Part shown: one piece after another, positions 1 to 7,832 of the stretch | How the letters are laid out: each line of letters begins with the position of its first letter | How positions within the stretch are numbered: the stretch's first letter is position 1 | Source: an uncultured Anderseniella sp. | Lineage (GTDB): Bacteria; Pseudomonadota; Alphaproteobacteria; Rhizobiales; Aestuariivirgaceae | Length of the DNA: 64,000 nt | Direction of reading: 5' to 3' | Assembly (NCBI GenBank): GCA_947488295.1 | Contig: CANKYU010000002.1 | Location: forward strand, 1-64,000 | Notes under the pieces: generated by a model | The model's database searches: none | The model's input: only the letters and a program-made list of their open reading frames with translations | What the model was told of the DNA's origin: nothing | Translations under genes and position numbers: made by a program

Positions 1-96
1 AACTCCTCCGAGGCACGAAGTGCCGAGGCAAGGCCGACCGGCCGCCGCGCGAAGCGCGCCCCAGCGGAGCGCAGCCGAAGGCTGCTTGCGTGAGCG
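1..96. repeat. 96-bp direct repeat, copy 1
   Basis: This 96-base unit recurs at 142-237 with a single mismatch (base 78 A against base 219 C). It holds three small perfect inverted repeats, each with a three-base GAA loop: stems 12-16/20-24, 46-50/54-58 and 71-76/80-85. The only difference between the copies falls in the loop of the third hairpin (GAA against GCA), so all stems are intact in both. No convincing gene is present before 289. The function is unknown. Confidence 0.85.
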
Positions 97-141
97 GAAT
101 AAAACCAACCCGTTCTCCAGCCCTGCACAACCGTTGTGATG

Positions 142-237
142 AACTCCTCCGAGGCACGAAGTGCCGAGGCAAGGCCGACCGGCCGCCGCGCGAAGCGCGC
201 CCCAGCGGAGCGCAGCCGCAGGCTGCTTGCGTGAGCG
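142..237. repeat. 96-bp direct repeat, copy 2
   Basis: Second copy of the unit at 1-96, separated from it by a 45-base spacer. It ends about 50 bases from the stop codon of the minus-strand gene at 289, so it lies in or just beyond the 3' untranslated region of that operon. Confidence 0.85.
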
Positions 238-288
238 AGATCAAACCAGAGTGAGCGGACTAAACCCACCCCACTCCACACTCTCCCA

Positions 289-804
289 CTATTCTTTGCG
301 ATCTTCTTTCCAGCGCTTCCAGCGCCGTCTCGACATCGTCTTGCGTTCAATCTGCTCGGCGATCAGCTTGCGTTCGTCGGGTGTCAGTTGCTTGAAGAAA
401 TTTTGCGCGATATTGCGGCCACGGCCCACCATGGTCTCTGCCTCGGCCTGATAAACCTCCAGCGCAGCTGTAACGGCAGCCTCATCATATGGCTCGGCAC
501 GCAGCGCGGAGGCGACATCCCTTGCCCTTTCCCGCAGCGACTTGCGCAAGGCGCGAAAGCCCTTGCGGTGTCCGCGCAGTTCGCCGACCAGCTCGTCGCG
601 CCGGTCACGCTCAAGCTCACGGAAAAACGCCCGCGGCAGTATCTGGGTGAAACCGGGTCCGGTAATGGAGCGATGGCGGTGCGGACCGACGGCGTTATGG
701 GCCACAATGGCCGCAACCACAGCCAGATTGACGGCCAGAGACGCAATCAGGGCAATCCAAAGCCAGGACCAGCGCCGGGCTTTCGGGGTTTGCGCTTCGC
801 TCAT
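289..804 (-). CDS. Periplasmic heavy-metal-sensor-like protein (Spy/CpxP type)
   Basis: A 171-residue membrane-anchored protein. Residues about 13-38 form one N-terminal hydrophobic segment after a short basic stretch; the rest is a charged, helical, Arg/Glu-rich periplasmic domain with an LTPDER stretch near the C-terminus. This matches the periplasmic heavy-metal sensor (Metal_resist) family, related to Spy/CpxP. In known members this domain binds metal or unfolded protein outside the membrane and feeds back on an envelope-stress sigma factor or kinase. It is the last gene of a four-gene operon and its ATG overlaps the stop of the anti-sigma-like gene by 4 bases. The metal ligand cannot be read from the sequence. 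Confidence 0.75.
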   Translation of the reverse strand: MSEAQTPKARRWSWLWIALIASLAVNLAVVAAIVAHNAVGPHRHRSITGPGFTQILPRAFFRELERDRRDELVGELRGHRKGFRALRKSLRERARDVASALRAEPYDEAAVTAALEVYQAEAETMVGRGRNIAQNFFKQLTPDERKLIAEQIERKTMSRRRWKRWKEDRKE

Positions 805-1301
805 AGCAAACTCCCATCATAACTGTCGTCAATCAGCACAACGTCCAGCACGTCATCCGTTGCACTCTGCAGTTGCAGGCTATCGGCCAGCAAGGTACCG
901 GCATCCGTACTGACCCCGACAAACACGCCCAGCATGACGCTTGCTGCCAGGGTTCCTGCCGCCAGGAGCTGGTAAGGCAGGAAGCCGGACTGCCAGCGCG
1001 ACGTCCTGCCGTACATGGCAGATGATCCGGCGGTGTGCGGTTCTGCCGCTATGGCTGACAGCAGGCGATCACGGGCACCTTCGGGTTCAGCAATGCCCGC
1101 TGCGGTGGCGGCATCAAGCAGCTTGTCCAGCTGGTCGGCTTCGGCACTCAGATCACCAGGCAACAGTTCCGGTTCACGCAACAGGTTGGCGAACCGCACC
1201 CGGTCAGCCTCGGGCCAGCGCAGCGGATTGCGGCCATAGGCCGACAGCACTTCAGCCAGGCGTGCATCTTGCCCTGTGCTGTTGTTGTCGCGTGCCGTCA
1301 T
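801..1301 (-). CDS. Putative anti-sigma factor (membrane protein)
   Basis: A 166-residue protein with a soluble N-terminal part (residues 1-108), one membrane segment (about 109-131) and a short acidic extracytoplasmic tail. That topology, and its place directly after an ECF sigma gene with a 4-base overlap (1298-1301), points to an anti-sigma factor. It lacks the HxxxCxxC zinc motif of ZAS-type anti-sigma factors, so the call rests on context and topology, not on a recognised domain. The metal-sensor-like protein encoded next could be its periplasmic partner. Confidence 0.6.
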   Translation of the reverse strand: MTARDNNSTGQDARLAEVLSAYGRNPLRWPEADRVRFANLLREPELLPGDLSAEADQLDKLLDAATAAGIAEPEGARDRLLSAIAAEPHTAGSSAMYGRTSRWQSGFLPYQLLAAGTLAASVMLGVFVGVSTDAGTLLADSLQLQSATDDVLDVVLIDDSYDGSLL

Positions 1302-1948
1302 TTCAATTGCTCCAGTTCATCAATCAGGTCCGCCCACACCGGGTTGAGCAGCGTTCGCAAAGTCCGTCTTGCCCGCGACAGCAGCGATTCCACCGCCTCA
1401 ACGCTGACCTCCATGATCGATGCCGTCTCCTGATTGCCCAATGCTTCGAAATAGGTCAACTGCAGGGCTGTGCGCTGGCGTTCGGGCAGTTGCGCCATGG
1501 CAGCAGACACTTCGTCTGCCGCCTGACCGTGACGCAGGTGCCCGTCGGGCGCGGTTGACGGATCCACCAGCAGTTCCAGTTCACTGTCAGAGGTGTTGCG
1601 CGCGCGCCTCAGCCGATCAATGGCGAGATTGCGCGCAACCCGGACAATCCATCCCTTCAAGGCCGCCTGATTGCGCAGATCCGGCGGATCACGCCACAGT
1701 TTGACGAACGCCTCCTGGGTCACGTCCTCAGCATCGGCAGCATTGCCCAACACCCGTGCGGACAGCCTGAAGACCAGTGAATAGTGCCGGTCAACCAGCG
1801 TGGCAAACGCGCTTTCATCGCCAGCAACGACACCTTCAAGCAACACGGCGTCGACTGCCGGAGACGCATCTCCGGCAGTCGACGTAGCCGCTGTGTTTTC
1901 ACTGTATCCTGCCATTCCCCAAGCCGGACGCACTGTTTGCCAGTTCAT
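1298..1948 (-). CDS. ECF RNA polymerase sigma factor
   Basis: A 216-residue ECF sigma factor. Region 2 is visible around residues 50-90 (HYSLVFRLSARVL followed by DAEDVTQEAFVKLWR) and region 4 around 150-195 (LPERQRTALQLTYFE, then the helix-turn-helix ending in SRARRTLR). The ATG at 1948 has a strong Shine-Dalgarno (AGGAGG) 4-5 bases upstream. It starts 8 bases after the EF-hand gene stop and overlaps the next gene by 4 bases, so the cluster is translated as a unit. Target promoters cannot be deduced; autoregulation of this operon is a reasonable guess. Confidence 0.9.
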   Translation of the reverse strand: MNWQTVRPAWGMAGYSENTAATSTAGDASPAVDAVLLEGVVAGDESAFATLVDRHYSLVFRLSARVLGNAADAEDVTQEAFVKLWRDPPDLRNQAALKGWIVRVARNLAIDRLRRARNTSDSELELLVDPSTAPDGHLRHGQAADEVSAAMAQLPERQRTALQLTYFEALGNQETASIMEVSVEAVESLLSRARRTLRTLLNPVWADLIDELEQLK

Positions 1949-1956
1949 CAGCCCTC

Positions 1957-2427
1957 CTATTGCCGGGCCTGTGACCTTGCCTTGCGAGCCTCGGTCCGTT
2001 TCTTCCGTGCGATCACATGATAGGCACGCGATTCCTGCAAAGTCACCCCTCCGGACTTGTCACTGTCGGCCAGTTCAAACAGCCCCGCAATGTACCCGCG
2101 AAGTTCTGCGCGGGTAACCGCAGTATCCTTGTCTGCATCCATGCGTGACAAAATCCTGTCAATGCGGCGTTGAGACAACCGGTTAAGCCAGTTTTCAAGC
2201 TCGGCTTTGGTCACCTTGTCGTCCTTGTCTGCGTCAAGCCGCATGAAGCGGCGAACCGATTTTGCCTCCAGTTCTTCCATTGCCAGGGCGCCGTCCTTGT
2301 TTTTATCGAGACGCTCGAATGTGCGCTCGGCGCGCGGCATGCCGGGCTCTCGGGCCAGGGCGGTGGTTGCAGACATGCCTGCGATGACCAACGCAGCAGA
2401 CAAAGCGGCTGAAAAATGAATGCTCAT
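1957..2427 (-). CDS. Secreted EF-hand calcium-binding protein
   Basis: A 156-residue protein with an N-terminal signal peptide (about residues 1-25) and four EF-hand loops: LDKNKDGALAMEEL, LDADKDDKVTKAEL, MDADKDTAVTRAEL and ADSDKSGGVTLQES. The first three keep most Asp/Asn/Glu calcium ligands; the fourth is less regular. It is the first gene of the operon with the ECF sigma, anti-sigma-like and metal-sensor genes, with an AAGGAG Shine-Dalgarno about 12 bases before the ATG. A role as periplasmic calcium or metal sensor or buffer is inferred from context. The 140 bases upstream should carry the operon promoter, but I could not pick it out. Confidence 0.85.
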   Translation of the reverse strand: MSIHFSAALSAALVIAGMSATTALAREPGMPRAERTFERLDKNKDGALAMEELEAKSVRRFMRLDADKDDKVTKAELENWLNRLSQRRIDRILSRMDADKDTAVTRAELRGYIAGLFELADSDKSGGVTLQESRAYHVIARKKRTEARKARSQARQ

Positions 2428-2567
2428 AACGGATCAGTCTCCTTAGCTCGTAGATGTTGCCGGAACCTGAGATTCGCAAATCCCGGATTCCACGGAGTGA
2501 GTTGGCCAACGCACATGAACAAGACGAGAACACCGGGAACAATCCGTCGCTCGGTCGGAAAAAAGAT

Positions 2568-5483
2568 TCACGGCTCCTGCGGGATGCCGATAAGGCGGTC
2601 GAAAATGCCGGAAACCTGCCGGTTTGCATCAATCAACATGGCCTCCATGGTGGCGACATCCGGCGCAGCACTGGCCCGCAGCAACAGATTTATCAGTCCG
2701 GATGGCGCGCTTTCCAGCTCGAACCTTCCGGATGAGCACAGCCGCAACATGTGGGTCAGGCCCTGATACAACGTCGCTGCAGCAACCAGCGCGTCATGGT
2801 CTGCAGCAGTCACATGACCGGCATCACGCAAGGCATCAAGCGCTGCAACGGTACTGCGCTGCAACACATCCGGCGTTTCATGAGCATGGATCAATTGCAA
2901 TGCCTGGGCAATGAATTCGATCTCGACCAGGCCACCGCGTACATGCTTGATGTCCCAATGGCTGCCTGTGTCGGCACCCTGCAGCATGCGCAGCCGCATA
3001 TCCTTGACATCAACCAGGGTCTGGTCCCGGTCGCGGCGGGCGCACAGCACCGTGCGGATGGTCTGTTCCACGCGCTGCTGCAGGACTTGATCACCAGCCA
3101 CAACGCGGGCCCGGGTCAGCGCCATCTTCTCCCAGGTCCAGGCCTGGGTCGCCTGGTAGGTGTCAAACGACTCAATATGGCTGGCAACCGGCCCCTTATT
3201 GCCGGATGGCCGCAACCGCATGTCCACTTCATACAAGTCGCCCTCATCGGTCTGGGATGTCAGCGAGGTTGTCAGGCGCCGTGTCAGCCGGGAGAAATAC
3301 TGCGATGGCGGCAGCGGCCTGTCACCGTCGGACGCGTCGGCGTCATCGGCAAAATCATACAACATGATCAGGTCCAGGTCGGAAGCCGCCGTCATCTCGC
3401 AACCGCCTAGCTTGCCCAGCGCGATGACGACCATCGAGCCATCGCGGACATGCCCGTGCCGCACGCTCACATCGGCAGTGGTAACCTGAAGCATATGAGC
3501 GGTGACGGCGTCTGCGAGTTTTGAATAGGCCAGGCCAGCCTGCTCTGCGCTGACCGTTTCGGACAGAATGCGCATGCCTATGCGCAGCGACAGTTCATGG
3601 GCAGTAATGCGGGTCGCACTCAGGATTTCCTCGTACGTGGCATCGCCACCACGCAAGCCGGCAAAACAGTCAGCCAGCTCTGCCTCGTCGGGCATGGCGC
3701 CAAAAAATCCCGGGTCCAGCACCGCTTCAAGCTGGCGCGGACGGCGTGACAGAATTTGCGCCAGGCGCGGCGCGGAGCCCAGCACCGTCGTCATCAGTTC
3801 GAGCAGAAACGGGTTGGCCTTGAACATGGAAAACAGTTGGACCCCGGCCGGCAGTCCGGCGACAAAGCGGTCGAAAGCGATAAGCGCCTGGTCCGGCTGG
3901 CCGGAGCGTGACAGGGCCGTGAGCAATGCCGGCATAAGTTCCGTAAGCAGCTCGCGGGCCGCGGATGAGCGCATGGCCGGATAGCGCCCGAAATGCCAGC
4001 CGCGAATGGTGGCTGAGACTTCAGAAGGTTGCACAAACCCCATCCCGGCAAGGGTTTCCAGAGTGTCGGGGTCATCGTCGCCGCCGGTAAACACCAGGCT
4101 GCCGAGCTCGCTGCCGAGTTCGGGCGCATCTTCGAACAGGCCGGCATAATGGCCCTGAACCGACTTGAACGTTGCCGTGAGACGATCAGCCAGCTCACCT
4201 GGATTGCCGTATCCGCAAAACCGCGCAAATCCGGCAAAAGCCTCCTGCGTTGCCGGCAATGTCTGGGTCTGCTCATCCGCGACCATCTGCAGACGGTGCT
4301 CGATGGTGCGCAAGAACACATAAGCCGCATTCAACTCATCGCTGGCTTCCTGCTCTATCCATCCGGCCTGTACCAGTTTGTCCAGCATAGTCTGTGTGCG
4401 GTTGTTCCTGAGGTCCGGGTTCTTGCCGCCGGCAATCAATTGCTGGGTCTGCACGAAAAACTCAATTTCGCGAATACCACCGCGCCCCAGCTTGATATTG
4501 TGGCCCAGCACCACAATGGAGTCATGGCCTTTGTGGGCATGCATCTGCCGTTTCAGTGACTGCACGTCGGCGATTGCCGCAAAGTCCAGGTATTTGCGCC
4601 AGACAAACGGCGTCAGGCCTTTCAGAAACGCCTGTCCCAGCTCCAGATCGCCGGCCACGGCGCGCGCCTTGATCATGGCGGCGCGTTCCCAGTTCTGCCC
4701 CATCGATGCATAGTAGTTTTCCGCAGCACCGACAGCGATGGCGATCTGGGTAGCGCGCGGATCCGGGCGCAACCGCAGGTCAATGCGGAACACATAGCCG
4801 TCTTCGGTCCGGTCCTGCAGAACACTGGCCAGTGTCCGGGTAATACGCACATACACCTGGGCTGCGTTGTCACGTTGTTCCACAGGTGTTTTTTCAGGGT
4901 CGTAAAGCACGATCAGGTCGATGTCAGACGAGTAGTTCAATTCGCCCGCGCCATGTTTTCCCATGGCCAGAACGGTGTACCCGTCCGACGGCGGCTGGTC
5001 ATTTTCGGGTGTCAGCTTGCCGGCTTCCACGGCTTCTTCCAGTAACCAGTTCACCGCGCCTTTAACCGCTGTATCGGCAAATCGGGTCAGAGCCTGCGTG
5101 ACCTGTTCGCATGACCAGCACCCGGCAATATCGGCCAGTGCAACCAGCAGGGCGACATGATTTCGCGTTACCCGCAGATGACGCATCAGGTCAGACTGCG
5201 ATGGCGCAGATGCAGCCTCGCTCTCGAGCCGTGCGCAAAGCGCCTTGAACAGCTGATCGGGCGGCGTGGTCAATGCCTCGACAGCAAATTCCGGATAACG
5301 CCTCACCAGCCCGGACAAAAACGGAGATCCGGCGGCAATATGGGCCACAAGCGCGCGAACAGTCGCAGACGCCTCGCACAGGGGTTGCAGAGGTCGGGCA
5401 TGCTCAACGATCGCAGCCAGCAGATCGCGTTCGTCAGGTTGCGCAGGCAACGAAACTTGTGCTGCAGACAAAGCCTTGTTCAT
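2568..5483 (-). CDS. glnE: Bifunctional glutamine synthetase adenylyltransferase/deadenylase
   Basis: A 971-residue GlnE, which adenylylates and deadenylylates glutamine synthetase GlnA in response to the PII protein, setting ammonia assimilation. Two nucleotidyltransferase domains are visible, each with the GlnE D-x-D metal motif: SSDIDLIVLYD (D187/D189) in the N-terminal half, expected to be the adenylyl-removing domain, and ASDLDLIMLYD (D702/D704) in the C-terminal half, expected to be the transferase. Length matches the family. An in-frame TTG lies 9 bases upstream; the ATG at 5483 is preferred. It is the last gene of a minus-strand block after a two-component pair, an arrangement also found in rhizobia. 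Confidence 0.96.
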   Translation of the reverse strand: MNKALSAAQVSLPAQPDERDLLAAIVEHARPLQPLCEASATVRALVAHIAAGSPFLSGLVRRYPEFAVEALTTPPDQLFKALCARLESEAASAPSQSDLMRHLRVTRNHVALLVALADIAGCWSCEQVTQALTRFADTAVKGAVNWLLEEAVEAGKLTPENDQPPSDGYTVLAMGKHGAGELNYSSDIDLIVLYDPEKTPVEQRDNAAQVYVRITRTLASVLQDRTEDGYVFRIDLRLRPDPRATQIAIAVGAAENYYASMGQNWERAAMIKARAVAGDLELGQAFLKGLTPFVWRKYLDFAAIADVQSLKRQMHAHKGHDSIVVLGHNIKLGRGGIREIEFFVQTQQLIAGGKNPDLRNNRTQTMLDKLVQAGWIEQEASDELNAAYVFLRTIEHRLQMVADEQTQTLPATQEAFAGFARFCGYGNPGELADRLTATFKSVQGHYAGLFEDAPELGSELGSLVFTGGDDDPDTLETLAGMGFVQPSEVSATIRGWHFGRYPAMRSSAARELLTELMPALLTALSRSGQPDQALIAFDRFVAGLPAGVQLFSMFKANPFLLELMTTVLGSAPRLAQILSRRPRQLEAVLDPGFFGAMPDEAELADCFAGLRGGDATYEEILSATRITAHELSLRIGMRILSETVSAEQAGLAYSKLADAVTAHMLQVTTADVSVRHGHVRDGSMVVIALGKLGGCEMTAASDLDLIMLYDFADDADASDGDRPLPPSQYFSRLTRRLTTSLTSQTDEGDLYEVDMRLRPSGNKGPVASHIESFDTYQATQAWTWEKMALTRARVVAGDQVLQQRVEQTIRTVLCARRDRDQTLVDVKDMRLRMLQGADTGSHWDIKHVRGGLVEIEFIAQALQLIHAHETPDVLQRSTVAALDALRDAGHVTAADHDALVAAATLYQGLTHMLRLCSSGRFELESAPSGLINLLLRASAAPDVATMEAMLIDANRQVSGIFDRLIGIPQEP

Positions 5484-5522
5484 GGATACCAACCGGGAAA
5501 CGAAGAAACCAATGGCCTGAGC

Positions 5523-5548
5523 CTAAAGCCCTTCCGACTTAAATAGAA
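5523..5548. repeat. Solitary copy of the 33-bp terminal inverted repeat
   Basis: This 26-base stretch between glnE and the histidine kinase gene matches the terminal inverted repeat of the element at 33649-34017 with three mismatches; it shares the pattern of AGCCCTT, then ACTTAAATAGAA. No second arm or element interior is present here. It looks like a remnant or stand-alone copy. Confidence 0.55.
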
Positions 5549-5571
5549 GCATGTCCGGACTAGTGGTGTTT

Positions 5572-6957
5572 TTATGCCCCGGCCGGAAAGCGCAGTTTCG
5601 CGGTAAGGCCCGGATTGGCATCTTCAATCTCGAAATCGCCGGCGTGCAGCTTCATGACACTGTCGACCAGCGCCAGGCCCAGTCCGCTGCCCGGCTTGCT
5701 GCGGCTCTTGTCGAGCCGGACAAAGCGGCCCTTGACCCGTTCCCGGTCGGTCGCAGCGATACCGGGTCCGGTATCGCTGACCTGGACAGTCCAGCCATTT
5801 CCTGTCGAGCGGACAACCTTCAATCGTATTTCGGGCACCCCGGTGTTCACATCGCGGCCATACTTGATCGCGTTGTCGAGCAGGTTGGTCATTGCCTGGG
5901 CGACCAGTTGCCGGTCGGCCCTCACCAGGGCGGTTTCCGGCCCATCCAGAACAAGTGTGCCACCGGCGTCTTCGGCAATGGGACCGTAAAGTTCCACCAG
6001 ATCGTCAAGCAGCGCCACAAGGTCGGTGTCCTGAAACCCCTCGCGCATCTGGCCGGCCTCGGCACGCGCAATCGACAGCAAGGCATTGAACGTTGTGAGC
6101 AGTCCGTCCGCTTCGGCAATATTGGCTTCCAGCGCTGCCTTGTGATCTTCGGCCGAGTTTGAACGCAGTGCATCCTCGGCGCGCGCGCGCAGACGCGTCA
6201 ATGGCGTGCGCAGATCATGAGCGACGTTGGAAGACACTTCCTTCATGCCGGTCATCAGCCGATTGATCTGATCCAGCATGTCGTTGAGGCTTTCCGACAG
6301 GCGGTCGATCTCGTCGCCGGTGCCGGATACCGGCATTCGTTCACCCAGGTCTCCGGCCATGATGGCGCGGCTTGCGCCATTGATCTCATCGACCCGGCGC
6401 AGGAAGTTGCGGCTCATCAGCAAGCCACCGCCAACCCCCAGCACAAGTGTCAGTCCAAGCGCCCAGAACAGCGATGTTCTGATGATCCGGTTGAACTGCC
6501 GGCGCTCCTCCACATCACGACCGACCACCAGCTGAAAACCGCCTTCAAGGCGAATGAAGAAGGCACGCGCGGTATGATCGACCAGGCCTCTGCCGGTTTC
6601 ATACGGGAACTTGAAATCGATGGTGCCGCGCTCTCCCACCGCCTCAACGGGCAGGGATTGCAGGTTTCCCGCAAGCCTGCGCCCGACAGCGTTGGTCAGT
6701 ATGTAAACCGCGCCATCTGCTTCGGCACTGCGGGCCTTGATGATCTCAAGCAACCCCCGGGGCCCGCGAATTCTGTACTGCTCGGCCAGGCCCTGCACTT
6801 CCGCCTCGACCGTATCCTCGGTCTGCCGTTCCAGCAAGATGGCGGTATTCCAGTATATATAGGCAAGAATGGCGCCGACCGAGATGGCAAACACAGTCAG
6901 GTAGACGGCCGCCAGCCGGAAGGTCGACGTTTGCAGAAGTTTAAGAGCGGCCCGCAC
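5572..6957 (-). CDS. Two-component sensor histidine kinase (HAMP, HisKA)
   Basis: A membrane histidine kinase of about 461 residues. Two transmembrane segments (about 8-35 and 160-182 from the chosen start) flank a periplasmic sensor region; a HAMP linker follows, then the H box NVAHDLRTPLTRL with phospho-acceptor His about 247, the N box NLLDNAIKYG, and G boxes DTGPGIA and GSGLGLALV. The reading frame extends to 7050 with a poor upstream start; GTG at 6957 gives a 17-base overlap with the regulator gene and is preferred. The partner regulator is directly upstream and degP lies beyond it, which suggests an envelope signal, but the stimulus is not known. Confidence 0.9.
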   Translation of the reverse strand: MRAALKLLQTSTFRLAAVYLTVFAISVGAILAYIYWNTAILLERQTEDTVEAEVQGLAEQYRIRGPRGLLEIIKARSAEADGAVYILTNAVGRRLAGNLQSLPVEAVGERGTIDFKFPYETGRGLVDHTARAFFIRLEGGFQLVVGRDVEERRQFNRIIRTSLFWALGLTLVLGVGGGLLMSRNFLRRVDEINGASRAIMAGDLGERMPVSGTGDEIDRLSESLNDMLDQINRLMTGMKEVSSNVAHDLRTPLTRLRARAEDALRSNSAEDHKAALEANIAEADGLLTTFNALLSIARAEAGQMREGFQDTDLVALLDDLVELYGPIAEDAGGTLVLDGPETALVRADRQLVAQAMTNLLDNAIKYGRDVNTGVPEIRLKVVRSTGNGWTVQVSDTGPGIAATDRERVKGRFVRLDKSRSKPGSGLGLALVDSVMKLHAGDFEIEDANPGLTAKLRFPAGA

Positions 6958-7621
6958 GAATACTGTACCCGGCGCCGCGAACCGTATGCAAAAGCGGTTC
7001 GCCGAATTCCTTGTCGACCTTGGCCCGCAGTCTGGAGATGTGGACGTCAATCACATTGGTCTGCGGGTCAAAATGATAATTCCACACATTTTCCAGCAAC
7101 ATGGTGCGGGTCACGACACTGCCGGCATTGCGCATCAGGTATTCCAGCAGCTTGAACTCGCGCGGTTGCAGCAGAATATCTTCGCCCGCCCGGGTTGCCG
7201 TGCGTGCCAGCAGGTCAATTTCGAGGTCCGCAACCTTCAGCTTGGTGGTATGCGGTGTTGCGTCCTGGCGGCGGCGCAAGGTTTCCACACGCGCCAGAAG
7301 CTCTGTGAAGGCATAAGGCTTTGCCAGATAGTCATCGCCGCCGGCGCGCAGTCCGAGTACCTTGTCGTCAACCTCGCCGAGCGCCGACAGTATCAGCACC
7401 GGGGTGGTAATTTCTTCACTACGCAGCGTCTTGACGACTTCCAGGCCATCCATGCCCGGCAGCATCCGGTCCATGATAATGACATCATGGGTCTGCTCGC
7501 GGGCCAGTGCGAGGCCATCGGTTCCATTGGCAGCGAGGTCTACAACATGGCCTTCTTCAACAAGGCCCTTCTCAAGCCAGTTGGCTGCTTCGCGATCATC
7601 TTCTACGACAAGTATTTTCAT
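6941..7621 (-). CDS. OmpR-family response regulator
   Basis: A 226-residue regulator with an N-terminal receiver domain (MKILVVEDD; phospho-acceptor D51 in DVIIMDRMLPGMDG; conserved Lys in AKPY) and a C-terminal winged helix of OmpR/PhoB type (LLEYLMRN, then the DNA-binding stretch DVHISRLRAKVD). ATG at 7621 is preferred to an in-frame GTG at 7636 because it begins at the usual receiver start. It overlaps the kinase gene, so the two are a cognate pair. Confidence 0.92.
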   Translation of the reverse strand: MKILVVEDDREAANWLEKGLVEEGHVVDLAANGTDGLALAREQTHDVIIMDRMLPGMDGLEVVKTLRSEEITTPVLILSALGEVDDKVLGLRAGGDDYLAKPYAFTELLARVETLRRRQDATPHTTKLKVADLEIDLLARTATRAGEDILLQPREFKLLEYLMRNAGSVVTRTMLLENVWNYHFDPQTNVIDVHISRLRAKVDKEFGEPLLHTVRGAGYSIRAGRS

Positions 7622-7832
7622 GAGAATTGAGTCCACTACCTGATCACCCCTTGTTCGTGCCCATTTCAGAGGAAAAAGGCAAGTGTGCCTCCGTACACCT
7701 CGTGTTCCAGAAGACCGTTGGCAGGGGGGGCGGGAGGTCTACCCGAAACAGCATTGTGAGGCACACGGAGGCACGATGGCGGCGTTGGTACAGAGGGGGC
7801 AGAGGTCACGCCGCCGTTCTTTCTATATAGTA
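7622..7832. other. Intergenic region between degP and the response regulator
   Basis: About 210 bases without a gene. A 10-base inverted repeat (GTGCCTCCGT at 7685-7694, ACGGAGGCAC at 7765-7774) with a 70-base gap, and a run of seven G around 7725, are the only structures seen. A promoter for the two-component genes may lie here, but none is clear. Confidence 0.4.

Noticed and set aside
2416..2766. Plus-strand frames opposite glnE and other long antisense frames throughout
   Set aside because: They mirror highly conserved minus-strand genes and have the Arg/Pro/Ala-rich composition of antisense frames in GC-rich DNA.
7725..7774. Inverted repeat GTGCCTCCGT/ACGGAGGCAC as an operator for the two-component genes
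   Set aside because: The 70-base separation is too large for a normal operator and no second copy exists to support it.
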